Shown: positions 1 through 5,903 of the stretch, one piece after another
Layout: each line of letters opens with the position of its first letter
Numbering within the stretch: position 1 is the first letter of the stretch
NCBI GenBank assembly: GCA_937899365.1
Contig: CALBPH010000776.1
Coordinates: 1-11,983 of the forward strand
Origin: an uncultured Leptolyngbya sp.
GTDB taxonomy: Bacteria > Cyanobacteriota > Cyanobacteriia > Phormidesmidales > Phormidesmidaceae
DNA: 11,983 nt
Reading direction: 5' to 3'
The notes under the pieces: generated by a model
Database searches by the model: none
Told to the model about the DNA's origin: nothing
The model's input: only the letters and a program-made list of their open reading frames with translations
Position numbers and translations under genes: made by a program

Positions 1-212
1 ATCAGCCACCCTATGATGATTTGCAAAACTGCCCCAATCAACGTAATCAACCCAACCTAGACGGCTTTGAGTCAGGAGACTATCCCCTGACCCGTCCAAT
101 ATATATCGTGAGTAATGCGGACATTCCCATTGGGCGAGCCTATGCGGAGCTAATGTTGTCGGCAGAAGGCCAATCAGCTTTAAACGCCATCGGGTTTGCA
201 CAGCTTAAGTAG
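1..212 (+). CDS. pstS: PstS-family phosphate ABC transporter substrate-binding protein, C-terminal end (partial)
   Basis: Only the last 69 codons are inside the window. The reading frame is open from base 3 and runs off the left edge, so the true start lies upstream. The segment YPLTRPIYIV, followed by a helix reading AYAELMLSAEGQSALNAIGF, is the usual C-terminal pattern of PstS-type periplasmic binding proteins: a strand with 'P-L-x-R-P', then a 'hxSxEGQxxhxxxGF' helix. These proteins capture phosphate in the periplasm and deliver it to the PstCAB permease. No PstC/A/B gene follows, because the next gene is convergent, so this is either an orphan or the last gene of its operon. A related anion-binding protein of the same fold cannot be excluded from the tail alone. 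Confidence 0.75.
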   Translation, partial: QPPYDDLQNCPNQRNQPNLDGFESGDYPLTRPIYIVSNADIPIGRAYAELMLSAEGQSALNAIGFAQLK

Positions 213-249
213 TCCGATGGGACATAGCTTAGCCATACAAACCCGATGG
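187..249. repeat. 12-bp perfect inverted repeat between convergent genes
   Basis: CCATCGGGTTTG at 187-198 is the exact reverse complement of CAAACCCGATGG at 238-249. The left arm overlaps the last codons of the pstS-like gene and the right arm lies just before the convergent regulator gene. The loop is 39 nt and contains a smaller GTCC-GATG-GGAC hairpin. No T-run follows, so this is not a classic intrinsic terminator, but it could stabilise or end transcripts from both sides. Confidence 0.5.
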
Positions 250-274
250 AACGCATTAGGTTGAAGCGGTTACA

Positions 275-1021
275 TTATCCCTGTTGTTTCAGGCTGGCAC
301 CAAAGGGAATGCTGATTAAATTCTCACCGTGACTTTGAATTAAGCCGCGCTGACGCAGCTTACCCATTAGGCGAGTTACGGTTACTCGGGTGGAACCAAT
401 GGCGCTACCAATTTGGGCATGGGTTAGGGGAAATGGCAGATAATAGCCATTGTCACAGGGCTCACCATATTCATCCACTAACAGGGTTAAAAAGCCCAGC
501 AGACGATCGATGGTGCGGCGCTGACCCAAGGTACTTAGCCAAAGCAATTTACGCTGATGCTGACGGCGAAATGCATCTAAAACCTCACGGCGAAAATGAG
601 GCCAGGTATCCAAATCATTCCAGTAAAGCCAAACAATGGTGGTTTGGTCTACGTGGGAAAAACTCTGTAGGGTAAACGGTGGTTGTGCAACGATCTCAAA
701 GGGCTGCCCAGCACCAACAAACCCTAGAAATGCTTCTTCTGCGGCTACTAGAGGGACTCTGGCGGAAGAACTCTTTTGCTGCTTAAGCGTGGCGCTTACC
801 TGTGCACTCCCCACCAAGCGAACAGCACCCTGCTGCACTAGATAAAGTAGGCCCGGACGTGTCGGAATCCGTTCATCTTTACTAAACGTGCGGCATCGAT
901 AGTGCTCTTGAGCCCAATCAAGGATGCGCTGCCAGACATGAAATGGCCGAGCGTCATCCGATGGGATAGATGAGGACATGGAGATGGTGCTGGAAGTTGT
1001 CGATAATTCGGATAGTGTCAT
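275..1021 (-). CDS. Crp/Fnr-family transcriptional regulator (NtcA-type HTH, divergent sensor domain)
   Basis: This 248-residue protein has a Crp-type winged helix-turn-helix at about residues 198-232. The sequence LTHAQIGSAIGSTRVTVTRL is nearly the same as the NtcA DNA-recognition helix (IGSTRVTVTRLL), so it probably binds related palindromic sites. A beta-roll-like region spans about residues 45-135, followed by a dimerisation helix at about 138-165. The beta-roll lacks the GE...RxS/T phosphate-binding cassette of cAMP-binding CRPs, so a different ligand, or none, is likely. The protein is not NtcA itself, because the N-terminal two thirds differ from it. The start is uncertain: neither Met1 nor Met15 has a clear ribosome binding site, and the recognisable domain begins near residue 28 (VWQRILDWAQEHYRCRTF). 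It is convergent with the pstS-like gene and divergent from the pseudogene region. Its targets are unknown. Confidence 0.85.
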   Translation of the reverse strand: MTLSELSTTSSTISMSSSIPSDDARPFHVWQRILDWAQEHYRCRTFSKDERIPTRPGLLYLVQQGAVRLVGSAQVSATLKQQKSSSARVPLVAAEEAFLGFVGAGQPFEIVAQPPFTLQSFSHVDQTTIVWLYWNDLDTWPHFRREVLDAFRRQHQRKLLWLSTLGQRRTIDRLLGFLTLLVDEYGEPCDNGYYLPFPLTHAQIGSAIGSTRVTVTRLMGKLRQRGLIQSHGENLISIPFGASLKQQG

Positions 1022-1404
1022 TTACTTAGTGTCAAGCCATAGAGTTTTTAGCCAAAAAAATAACCTGGGAAACTTTCGGTTTAAGAAACCCCCAGTTATT
1101 GATCCACCCTGGATGCAGTCACGTATGAAATTTAAAAAGAAGTAATTTAAAGGCCCTATGTCAAGAACTAAGGAGCTGCCGTATTTGTCAACCGTAAAAC
1201 CACGATCAGTATACGAAACAAATACATCAAGTACATTAATACAAACGACCGATCTGATTGGCATCCCGCAATTGACTTCTTTATACTTACTTCAGATTTT
1301 TTTGAAGGAGATAATTGAAATCCAATATCTAATCTGTGATCAAGTCAAAAAAAGGGGCGAACAGAGCAATCTCTGTACGTTTACCCAGCTAATACAAATA
1401 TGAC
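1022..1404. other. AT-rich intergenic region between divergent genes
   Basis: About 380 bases carry no gene I can support. It should contain the promoter of the minus-strand regulator and formerly that of the decayed gene at 1405. Two open frames (minus 1022-1264, plus 1158-1403) have unnatural composition and match no family I know. A GTACATTAATAC near-palindrome lies at 1231-1242. Its GTA-N6-TAC spacing is wrong for an NtcA box (GTA-N8-TAC). I found no convincing -35/-10 pair. Confidence 0.5.
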
Positions 1405-2236
1405 ATGGTTTCGTTAAAACGGACATTATTGTCTGACTTAGCTTCCTCGATTGAAGTTCTTAATCCCATCAATCAAGAGTTATCTAAGTCAAACCTTCAT
1501 ACTCCGCTTAGATATTCAGCGGTTTTATTAAGCATCGGTAAAACCACACATATTTGTCATCAGAATATTCCCTTAAAAAAAGTTCATTGTAAAGAAACAG
1601 TCATATATAGTTCTGCAATTTCACGGAAGTTAGAAAAAACCTGGCAGCAGCCCGTGGGGGAAATTGCATCTAAGGTTGTAACGGTATTACAAGCGCAAGC
1701 AACACCGTCAGTATGGTCAAGTATCCGCAAGAAGGATGATGGTTGGATAGAATTTGTCATTTCCCAGTGGGGAATTGAGCAATGGCGACAGCAGCTGATG
1801 TCGTGGTCGTTATCGACGGAACACAAGGAGCAGCTTTTTTCTCTGGAAAATAAAAAACTGTGGCAGCTGCAGTCTGGATATGAGCTGGGCTGTCGCTGGC
1901 AGTCCGGCTACCAACAACACATGGGGGGAGTCGAGCAGATACAGGCCGACATTCCATCTTCGGCGGTAGTTTGCATTGGTCTATATCCGTAGCATCAGTT
2001 AATTCACTGTCTTCTAGACATTTGAGATGGTTGGGATGACGCTACGCCATCTCAGCTCTTACAAATGGCTAGTCGGCTGATAGTCGCCCTGGAGCAATGC
2101 ACCGATATAACAAGACCTTCCTCGCCAAATGCAGAAGGTGTGTACCGTTGGGTTGTACCGACTCAAATCGTGTTGAAACAGCTGCTAGATAAAAGATTGG
2201 GCTTTCAGCTAACGGAGCGATTTTTGTGTTACTGAT
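1405..2236 (+). pseudogene. Decayed DALR anticodon-binding-domain (ArgS-like) protein gene
   Basis: The first part (1405-1992) encodes 195 residues. Residues about 40-130 (IPLKKV, then YSSAISRKL, IASKVV and DGWIEFVISQWGIEQW) resemble, from memory, a cyanobacterial protein of about 230-290 residues with an ArgS-like N-terminal region and a C-terminal DALR domain. Translation stops at TAG 1990-1992. The same frame meets TGA at 2023-2025, then reopens at 2026-2236 with DALR-like helices (SQLLQMASRLIVALEQ, then VVPTQIVLKQLLDKRLGF), ending where the family ends (LGVxAPxEL-like). Between the two parts, frame 3 (1971-2036) reads a plausible bridge (HWSISVASVNSLSSRHLRWLG), so the lesion may be two compensating frameshifts rather than two nonsense mutations. 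The native protein's role is uncertain; ArgS-like DALR domains bind tRNA anticodons. Alternatives are a short but functional N-terminal protein, or sequencing errors. Confidence 0.55.
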
Positions 2237-2535
2237 GTGTGGCTGTATGAAAGTTTGAGCCAGGGATGGTACCGAGACGAAACACGGCCAGTCGTCGGTA
2301 CCCTTTCTGCATTTAAATTATTAGACTGGTTTTAATTGGTTTCCACACAGCATTATTCCCCGGTGCAACAGCGGTAAGGTCCACGCTTCAAAGGGTTTTA
2401 CTAAGTTGTTGTATTCTGTTTGCGGTTGGTGCAGCTTTTTTTGATGACGTTATCCTTGTCGTGATATGGTCCCTTGGCAGGGGAACGCGTCATTGGAATA
2501 TGCTCAACTGGTTGATGGGTAGCCCATGGTCATAG
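2213..2535 (+). pseudogene. Unidentified gene remnant read in two frames (membrane-like tail)
   Basis: No intact gene is present, but two overlapping open segments without a good start codon look protein-like. Frame 2, from 2213 to the stop at 2333-2335, contains VTDVWLYESLSQGWYRDET followed by RPVVGTLSAFKLLDWF. Frame 1, from 2317 to the stop at 2533-2535, contains LIGFHTALFPGA and then a hydrophobic stretch (VLLSCCILFAVGAAFF, then DDVILVVIW) typical of membrane helices. The two overlap at the GACTGGTTTTAATTGG sequence, as if one lost base had split one protein. The end overlaps the start of the CDF gene at 2526. I do not recognise the family. Chance open frames remain possible. Confidence 0.3.
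2268..2302. repeat. 8-bp inverted repeat (hairpin) in the gene-remnant region
   Basis: GGTACCGA (2268-2275) pairs perfectly with TCGGTACC (2295-2302), each arm containing a KpnI-type palindrome, around a 19-nt loop. No T-run follows (CTTTCTG), so it is not an obvious terminator. Confidence 0.4.
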
Positions 2536-3440
2536 ATGCTGGGCAGCAGCGGCAAACATGCTATCGCCTGTTGCTGATGATGCTGTGGGCCAATTTGGTG
2601 ATTTTGACCATTGAAGTGACGGCGGGTTGGACAAGTCAATCGGTTTGTTTGTTGGCGGAATCTCTCCACACTCTGATTGATGTATTTAGTACGACACTGA
2701 GTTTAACTGCGGTGGCGTCTCCTCAGCGCCCCCTGGGGCGAGAAATATGGGGACATGGTCGGGGAGAGGTGGGTGGCGCGCTGATTTTAGCAGCTGTCTT
2801 AGGGTTCTTTGGTGTCACTATCTTGATCGTTGCTTTGGGGCAGTTTCAGGCCGTGATGCAGCAGGTGTCTCGTCCATTTCCGGTCGAGGTCACCGTCGTT
2901 CTGATGCAGCTGATGGCTGCCATGGTGGCTATTGCCCTGACGTTGGCACTGTTGGTGTCCTATCAAGGTCGATATCTACAGAGTGTGGCCCTGAAGCTGA
3001 CGACGCAGCATGTATTGGGAGATGGCTGGCTGAGTATAACGCTGTTACTGGGTTTGGTGGGTATTTGGCGTGGCTATACTTGGCTTGATCCGCTGATTGC
3101 GATCGCACTTACAATTTTCACCCTCTACAGCTTCTGGCAAGTACTCAATACCCAGCTACCCACTCTGCTGCGTCCCACCGCCATTGCCCCCGAAGCCATT
3201 GCCCAGGTGGTGACCACCGTAGAAGGGGTGACCCGTTGCAATCGGATTCGGTCACGGGGTATGGTCGGTCGTCAGGTCTGGATCGAGCTATATTTAGCGG
3301 TCCATCCAGAGTTTCTCAGTATGTCTCGCACCATTGGTGAACGGGTGGAAAGTGCGCTGCGTCATCACTACGGTCCAGTCAATGCCCAAATATGGGTGGA
3401 GCAGGACCATACGTCATCGGTGCGGAATTATTACTATTAG
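2526..3440 (+). CDS. Cation diffusion facilitator (CDF) family metal efflux transporter
   Basis: The 304-residue protein has the layout of CDF proton antiporters, which export divalent metals such as Zn(II) from the cytoplasm. Hydrophobic segments lie at about residues 14-34, 40-63, 82-107, 122-146, 166-181 and 187-206. The metal site shows as HxxxD twice: H48/D52 in TM2 (LAESLHTLIDVFST) and H162/D166 in TM5 (QHVLGDGW). His rather than Asp at the first position is the ZnT/ZitB-type pattern and favours zinc. GHGRGEV at 76-82 matches the conserved GHGKAE-like loop. Residues about 215-295 form the cytoplasmic ferredoxin-like domain, ending in IWVEQD. The ATG is the first start after an in-frame stop at 2520-2522. 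It lacks a Shine-Dalgarno sequence, so a slightly later start is possible. The His-rich TM4-5 loop of some zinc exporters is absent. No metal regulator gene is adjacent. Confidence 0.9.
   Translation: MVIDAGQQRQTCYRLLLMMLWANLVILTIEVTAGWTSQSVCLLAESLHTLIDVFSTTLSLTAVASPQRPLGREIWGHGRGEVGGALILAAVLGFFGVTILIVALGQFQAVMQQVSRPFPVEVTVVLMQLMAAMVAIALTLALLVSYQGRYLQSVALKLTTQHVLGDGWLSITLLLGLVGIWRGYTWLDPLIAIALTIFTLYSFWQVLNTQLPTLLRPTAIAPEAIAQVVTTVEGVTRCNRIRSRGMVGRQVWIELYLAVHPEFLSMSRTIGERVESALRHHYGPVNAQIWVEQDHTSSVRNYYY
3099..3106. repeat. HIP1 octamer GCGATCGC
   Basis: This perfect palindrome is greatly over-represented in many cyanobacterial genomes. Here it lies inside the CDF gene and supports the cyanobacterial assignment. 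Confidence 0.85.
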
Positions 3441-3461
3441 TTTTTCGCCATCTGTCATCTG

Positions 3462-3767
3462 CTAGTCATCACCCTCTCCAATTTTGGTCGCCTTTGTTAA
3501 GGCCACCAAATTACTGGCAAACTCCTCAATTGCTTCCTGATTGTTGGTGGCAAACATGCGGGCCATCATGGCAATGGCGGCTAGGCGCTTGAGACGGGAA
3601 TGGAGCGTTTGAAGACTGGAGCCATCGTCTCGCAGATTGGCACTGAGGTCATCGAGCTCAAGCAGTACATCTTCACGCTGCTCCTTGGGGAAGGCCTGGG
3701 CTAGGTGTCGGAGCCTGGCCAGACGGTCCTGGACGGTTTGGGGCTGATCGTTGGCGGCATTGCTCAT
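3462..3767 (-). CDS. Small hypothetical cytoplasmic protein, 101 residues, helical
   Basis: I do not recognise a named family. The protein is almost entirely predicted helix. It has an N-terminal amphipathic segment (RLARLRHLAQAFPKEQREDV), an acidic helix (LLELDDLSANL), a basic hinge (SRLKRLAAIAMMARMF) and a C-terminal helix (AIEEFASNLVALTKATK). The pattern 'xLPKEQxEDVxxxLDDLxxxL...RLKxLxAIAxxA' is reminiscent of short cyanobacterial hypothetical proteins with a 'LPEEKQxxAxxHLEDL' motif, but I would not transfer any function from that. There is no signal peptide or clear membrane span. The stop lies 21 bp from the stop of the convergent CDF gene. The start has no Shine-Dalgarno sequence. Coding is supported by its amino-acid composition and the absence of a better frame. 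Confidence 0.65.
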   Translation of the reverse strand: MSNAANDQPQTVQDRLARLRHLAQAFPKEQREDVLLELDDLSANLRDDGSSLQTLHSRLKRLAAIAMMARMFATNNQEAIEEFASNLVALTKATKIGEGDD

Positions 3768-3906
3768 GTTGGAAATCGTAAAACTAATCCATTCGTAGCA
3801 TCTAAGGGGCTGCTACGTCTTTTCAGCGAGTTAGCGGCTGGTGAGCTTTAGAATCGGTCAATTAATCTGTCTGATATGAAATCCTAACTGATAGCACCCG
3901 GTATAG

Positions 3907-3956
3907 AAGGGCATCCACAAGGGAGTGCCCTTACAAAAAGGGAGTGCCCTTACAAA
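3907..3956. repeat. Tandem palindromic intergenic repeat (19-bp units)
   Basis: AAGGGAGTGCCCTTACAAA occurs twice head to tail (3919-3937 and 3938-3956) without a mismatch. Each unit contains AAGGG-AGTG-CCCTT. An upstream arm AAGGGCA (3907-3913) can also pair with TGCCCTT (3926-3932). The rest of 3768-3986 shows no gene. The repeat lies 3' of the minus-strand HAD gene and could act as a weak transcript end, or be a dispersed cyanobacterial repeat of the REP-like type. Confidence 0.7.
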
Positions 3957-3986
3957 ATTGTCTACTTTTAATCGGGTTTAATGAAT

Positions 3987-4673
3987 TCAGACAGACAAAG
4001 GATTGCTGGGGGTAGTTCGATCTGACTTGGCCCCATAGGCCAGGAGCCGGTCATCGGTAAAGTCCGCAATGGTAAAGATGGCCCCTAACTGACACAGGGT
4101 GGCGTTGCTGTGGGTGGAGGTAACACCAATGGTGGGGATGCCGGCGGCGGTTGCGGCGCGGACGCCAGTGGGGGAGTCTTCAAACACTAGGGCCTCGTCG
4201 GGCTGCAGTCCCAGCTGATTTAGTGCGGTTTGGTAGGGGAGCGGAGCGGGTTTGCCTTTGGGTAGATCATCGGCAATGATCACGGGGTGGAAAACACCCT
4301 CTAGGGCCAGGGTCTGCAACATAAATTCCGCATTGGAACGGGGGGCATTGGTGACGAGGGCGGTGGCGTAATCCTGCTGTTGGATGTGGTGGAGAAAGTC
4401 GCTCAGCCCTGGCATGCGTTGGAGTTGGTTAGCGGCCATGGTTCTAAACTGGGCCTCTTTATCGGCGCTAAAGGTGACCCCTTCGGCTGGGGACAGCTGT
4501 GGTAAAAGATCGCGAACAATATCAGGGTTGAGGCGACCGCTGATGTGTCGATCGTAAAATTCTTGATCCACCGTCATGCCGTAGGGGGCCAGTAATGTTT
4601 GCCAAACTTGAAAATGTATGGGGTCGGTGTTGGCAAGGGTGCCATCCAGGTCAAACAAAACTGCTTTTAGCAT
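3987..4673 (-). CDS. HAD-superfamily hydrolase, subfamily IA (phosphatase / beta-phosphoglucomutase-like)
   Basis: The 228-residue protein carries all four HAD motifs. Motif I is DLDGT at residues 8-12, with nucleophile Asp8 and acid/base Asp10. Motif II is the Thr of LVTNAP at about 108. Motif III is Lys141 in GKPAP. Motif IV is FEDSPTG with E165/D166, which hold the Mg ion. The helical cap (about 15-85) after motif I is the C1 type of phosphoglycolate phosphatase, beta-phosphoglucomutase and related sugar phosphatases. It therefore forms an aspartyl-phosphate and hydrolyses or transfers phosphate on a small metabolite, in the cytoplasm. The substrate cannot be read from the sequence. The start fits the family exactly (MLKAVLFDLDGTL), although no Shine-Dalgarno sequence is seen. 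The last 20 residues or so are a non-conserved tail. The gene stands alone. Confidence 0.9.
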   Translation of the reverse strand: MLKAVLFDLDGTLANTDPIHFQVWQTLLAPYGMTVDQEFYDRHISGRLNPDIVRDLLPQLSPAEGVTFSADKEAQFRTMAANQLQRMPGLSDFLHHIQQQDYATALVTNAPRSNAEFMLQTLALEGVFHPVIIADDLPKGKPAPLPYQTALNQLGLQPDEALVFEDSPTGVRAATAAGIPTIGVTSTHSNATLCQLGAIFTIADFTDDRLLAYGAKSDRTTPSNPLSV

Positions 4674-4797
4674 GGGGGCTTAAGAATTCAGGGTACTTCC
4701 CGACCATAGCTTGCTTTGACGGTTAAGAGCTGTGTTGTGGCGATCTTCGCGCTGGGACGGTCGTGTTAGCATGGCGGCCAGACTTGCAGGGAAACTG

Positions 4798-4905
4798 ATG
4801 AAAAAACGGATAAAAGCTGACAGGGTGAGTGTGGTTGTTGCGATCGCAACCCTAACCCTGGTTGCCACAGTCGCCCTAGCATCCCCCATTTTTTTCTCAC
4901 CTTAA
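4798..4905 (+). CDS. Possible small single-span membrane peptide or exported peptide (35 residues)
   Basis: An ATG preceded by AGGGA at the right distance (4788-4792, 5-nt gap) opens a 35-residue frame: a basic N-terminus (MKKRIKADR), a 19-residue hydrophobic core (about 10-28) and a short tail ending ASPIFFSP. This resembles a signal anchor or a signal peptide with an Ala-x-Ala-like end. The frame continues upstream without a stop to 4720, so a 44-residue form starting at ATG 4771 is possible. I recognise no family. A minus-strand open frame (4680-4889) overlaps it and is the competing reading. The HIP1 site at 4840 is inside it. Confidence 0.3.
   Translation: MKKRIKADRVSVVVAIATLTLVATVALASPIFFSP
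4840..4847. repeat. HIP1 octamer GCGATCGC
   Basis: Perfect HIP1 copy, extended here to the 12-bp palindrome GTTGCGATCGCAAC (4838-4851, 14 bp). Confidence 0.8.
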
Positions 4906-5183
4906 ACCCGTCCTGGGATACGACTACCCCACAATCTGTGCTTACGGCCAAAGATAGTACAATTTAACTAACTGACAGTGGATTCAATATTCTGGGGGCA
5001 CCCCTGTGGGCTCAACACTTCGTAAACCTCAGGTACATTTTGTCGGAAGTGGTTTGTATTGCAGACCTTAAGCCCTGTCTGGGCTCCTGAGCTGATATTC
5101 ATCTTAAGCAGCTGCCTAAATCCGCCCTGTATGCGCTATATTTAGGGCGCTACTAAAGGACGTGCTACTAGATATAGCGTTTT
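4906..5183. other. Intergenic region upstream of the CobA-like gene
   Basis: About 280 bases without a gene I can support. It holds a small hairpin AGCCC-TGTCT-GGGCT (5071-5085) and, at its end, the inverted repeat described at 5134-5179. A promoter for the plus-strand gene at 5184 must lie here, but I cannot pick a convincing -35/-10 pair. Confidence 0.5.
5134..5179 (+). promoter_or_regulatory. Inverted repeat enclosing the ribosome binding site of the CobA-like gene
   Basis: CGCTATAT (5134-5141) pairs perfectly with ATATAGCG (5172-5179), which ends four bases before the ATG at 5184. The 30-nt loop holds the only AAGGA-type sequence (5156-5160, 23 nt from the ATG) and two GCTACTA copies (5149-5155, 5164-5170). 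Folding in the leader RNA would place the initiation region next to a stem. The structure could be a translational control element or a DNA operator. Confidence 0.35.
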
Positions 5184-5771
5184 ATGGTTCAACAGCTGAG
5201 GGTAAACCAAGATACCCGTCGTCCATCCCGAATTCCCCCTGCCTCTGATGTCAGACCCAGTATGCCCAAGGGAGGGCGTCATCCATTTTTACAAGCAATT
5301 GAAGGCTCACTGCGGGTATTTACCTCGGTTCACCGCAGCTTTTTTACCAATGTTATGGTCCAAGCCCTACGATCTGCCGATCAGGGCATGTCCGTATTGG
5401 TGGCTCAATTTCTCAAAGGGGGCATTGATCAAGGCCCAGGCCACATGACTCAAATGGGCCAGAACCTGGACTGGGTGCGCTGCGGATATCCTGGCTGTAT
5501 CTTTGAAACCACCGATGATGCCCAGGCAGCGGTCAGCGAGCTATGGGACTATGTCAAAGCCGCCGTTCAGGACAATAAGTATAGTTTGGTGATGCTAGAT
5601 GAGCTCAGCCTTGCCATCGATTATGGGCTCATTCCTGAAGCTGAGGTACTAGAGTTACTCGAGCAGCGCCCGTCTCAAATGGATATTATTTTGACAGGGC
5701 CTAAAATGCCCTATTCGATATTATCGATGGCGGATCAGGTCACCGAATTCCGACGTGAGTTTTTGCCCTAG
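5184..5771 (+). CDS. CobA/CobO-like P-loop-fold protein lacking Walker A (cyanobacterial type)
   Basis: The 195 residues follow the fold order of the cob(I)alamin adenosyltransferase CobA/CobO. They show a strand-loop-helix (GSLRVFTSVHRSFFTNVMVQ, about 41-60), VLVAQFLKGG (71-80, matching the family's VxVIQFLKG), YSLVMLDELSLAIDYGL (133-149, Walker B DE), LEQRP (159-163), DIILTGP (167-173) and ADQVTEFRR (183-191, matching ADLVTEM). The Walker A loop GxxGxGKTT that binds ATP in CobA is absent; residues 47-55 read TSVHRSFFT. From memory, cyanobacterial homologues share this change (SPHRNFFT), so it is a subfamily trait rather than an error. Adenosylation activity is therefore doubtful and the function unknown. 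The first 35 residues are a low-conservation extension. The ATG is the first start after an in-frame stop at 5175. dcd follows in the same direction after 132 bp. Confidence 0.8.
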   Translation: MVQQLRVNQDTRRPSRIPPASDVRPSMPKGGRHPFLQAIEGSLRVFTSVHRSFFTNVMVQALRSADQGMSVLVAQFLKGGIDQGPGHMTQMGQNLDWVRCGYPGCIFETTDDAQAAVSELWDYVKAAVQDNKYSLVMLDELSLAIDYGLIPEAEVLELLEQRPSQMDIILTGPKMPYSILSMADQVTEFRREFLP

Positions 5772-5802
5772 GTCTTTGCCTTAGGTTTGTGCCTTAAGTT
5801 AA
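5764..5802 (+). repeat. Three degenerate 13-bp tandem repeats
   Basis: TGCCCTAGGTCTT, TGCCTTAGGTTTG and TGCCTTAAGTTAA follow one another at 5764, 5777 and 5790. The first unit includes the stop codon of the CobA-like gene. They probably arose by slippage, and no function is apparent. Confidence 0.5.
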
Positions 5803-5817
5803 TGGGCAGTTGCCGCA

Positions 5818-5837
5818 AATCGATGCATTCATCGGTT
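5818..5837 (+). repeat. Short hairpin between the CobA-like gene and dcd
   Basis: AATCGATG and CATCGGTT pair over 8 bp, with one G-U in RNA, around CATT. Only TTTAC follows, so any terminator activity would be weak. It may partly separate the CobA-like transcript from dcd. Confidence 0.3.
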
Positions 5838-5903
5838 TACACCGGACATAATATCCCTTACAGCTGCCCCACAATCTTAATGAGTGAGTAGTAGTGGTGA
5901 AGA

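Noticed and set aside
275..1021. Naming the Crp-family gene ntcA
   Set aside because: Only the HTH matches NtcA; the N-terminal sensor region is different.
1231..1242. GTACATTAATAC as an NtcA binding site
   Set aside because: Spacing is GTA-N6-TAC, not the required N8, and no suitably placed -10 box follows.
1022..1264. 80-codon minus-strand frame ending next to the regulator start (TAAATG)
   Set aside because: Protein composition is unnatural, there is no family resemblance and no ribosome binding site; it lies in AT-rich spacer.
1158..1403. 81-codon plus-strand frame before the DALR remnant
   Set aside because: Low-complexity, Ile/Leu/Thr-rich translation of AT-rich DNA with no recognisable motif.
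2268..2302. Hairpin GGTACCGA/TCGGTACC as a terminator
   Set aside because: The loop is long and no T-run follows on either strand.
4680..4889. 69-codon minus-strand frame directly upstream of the HAD gene
   Set aside because: No Shine-Dalgarno sequence and no recognisable family; the plus-strand frame at 4798 has a better start, though neither is proven.
5184..5771. Calling the CobA-like gene a functional cob(I)alamin adenosyltransferase
   Set aside because: The ATP-binding Walker A motif is absent, so the activity cannot be assumed.
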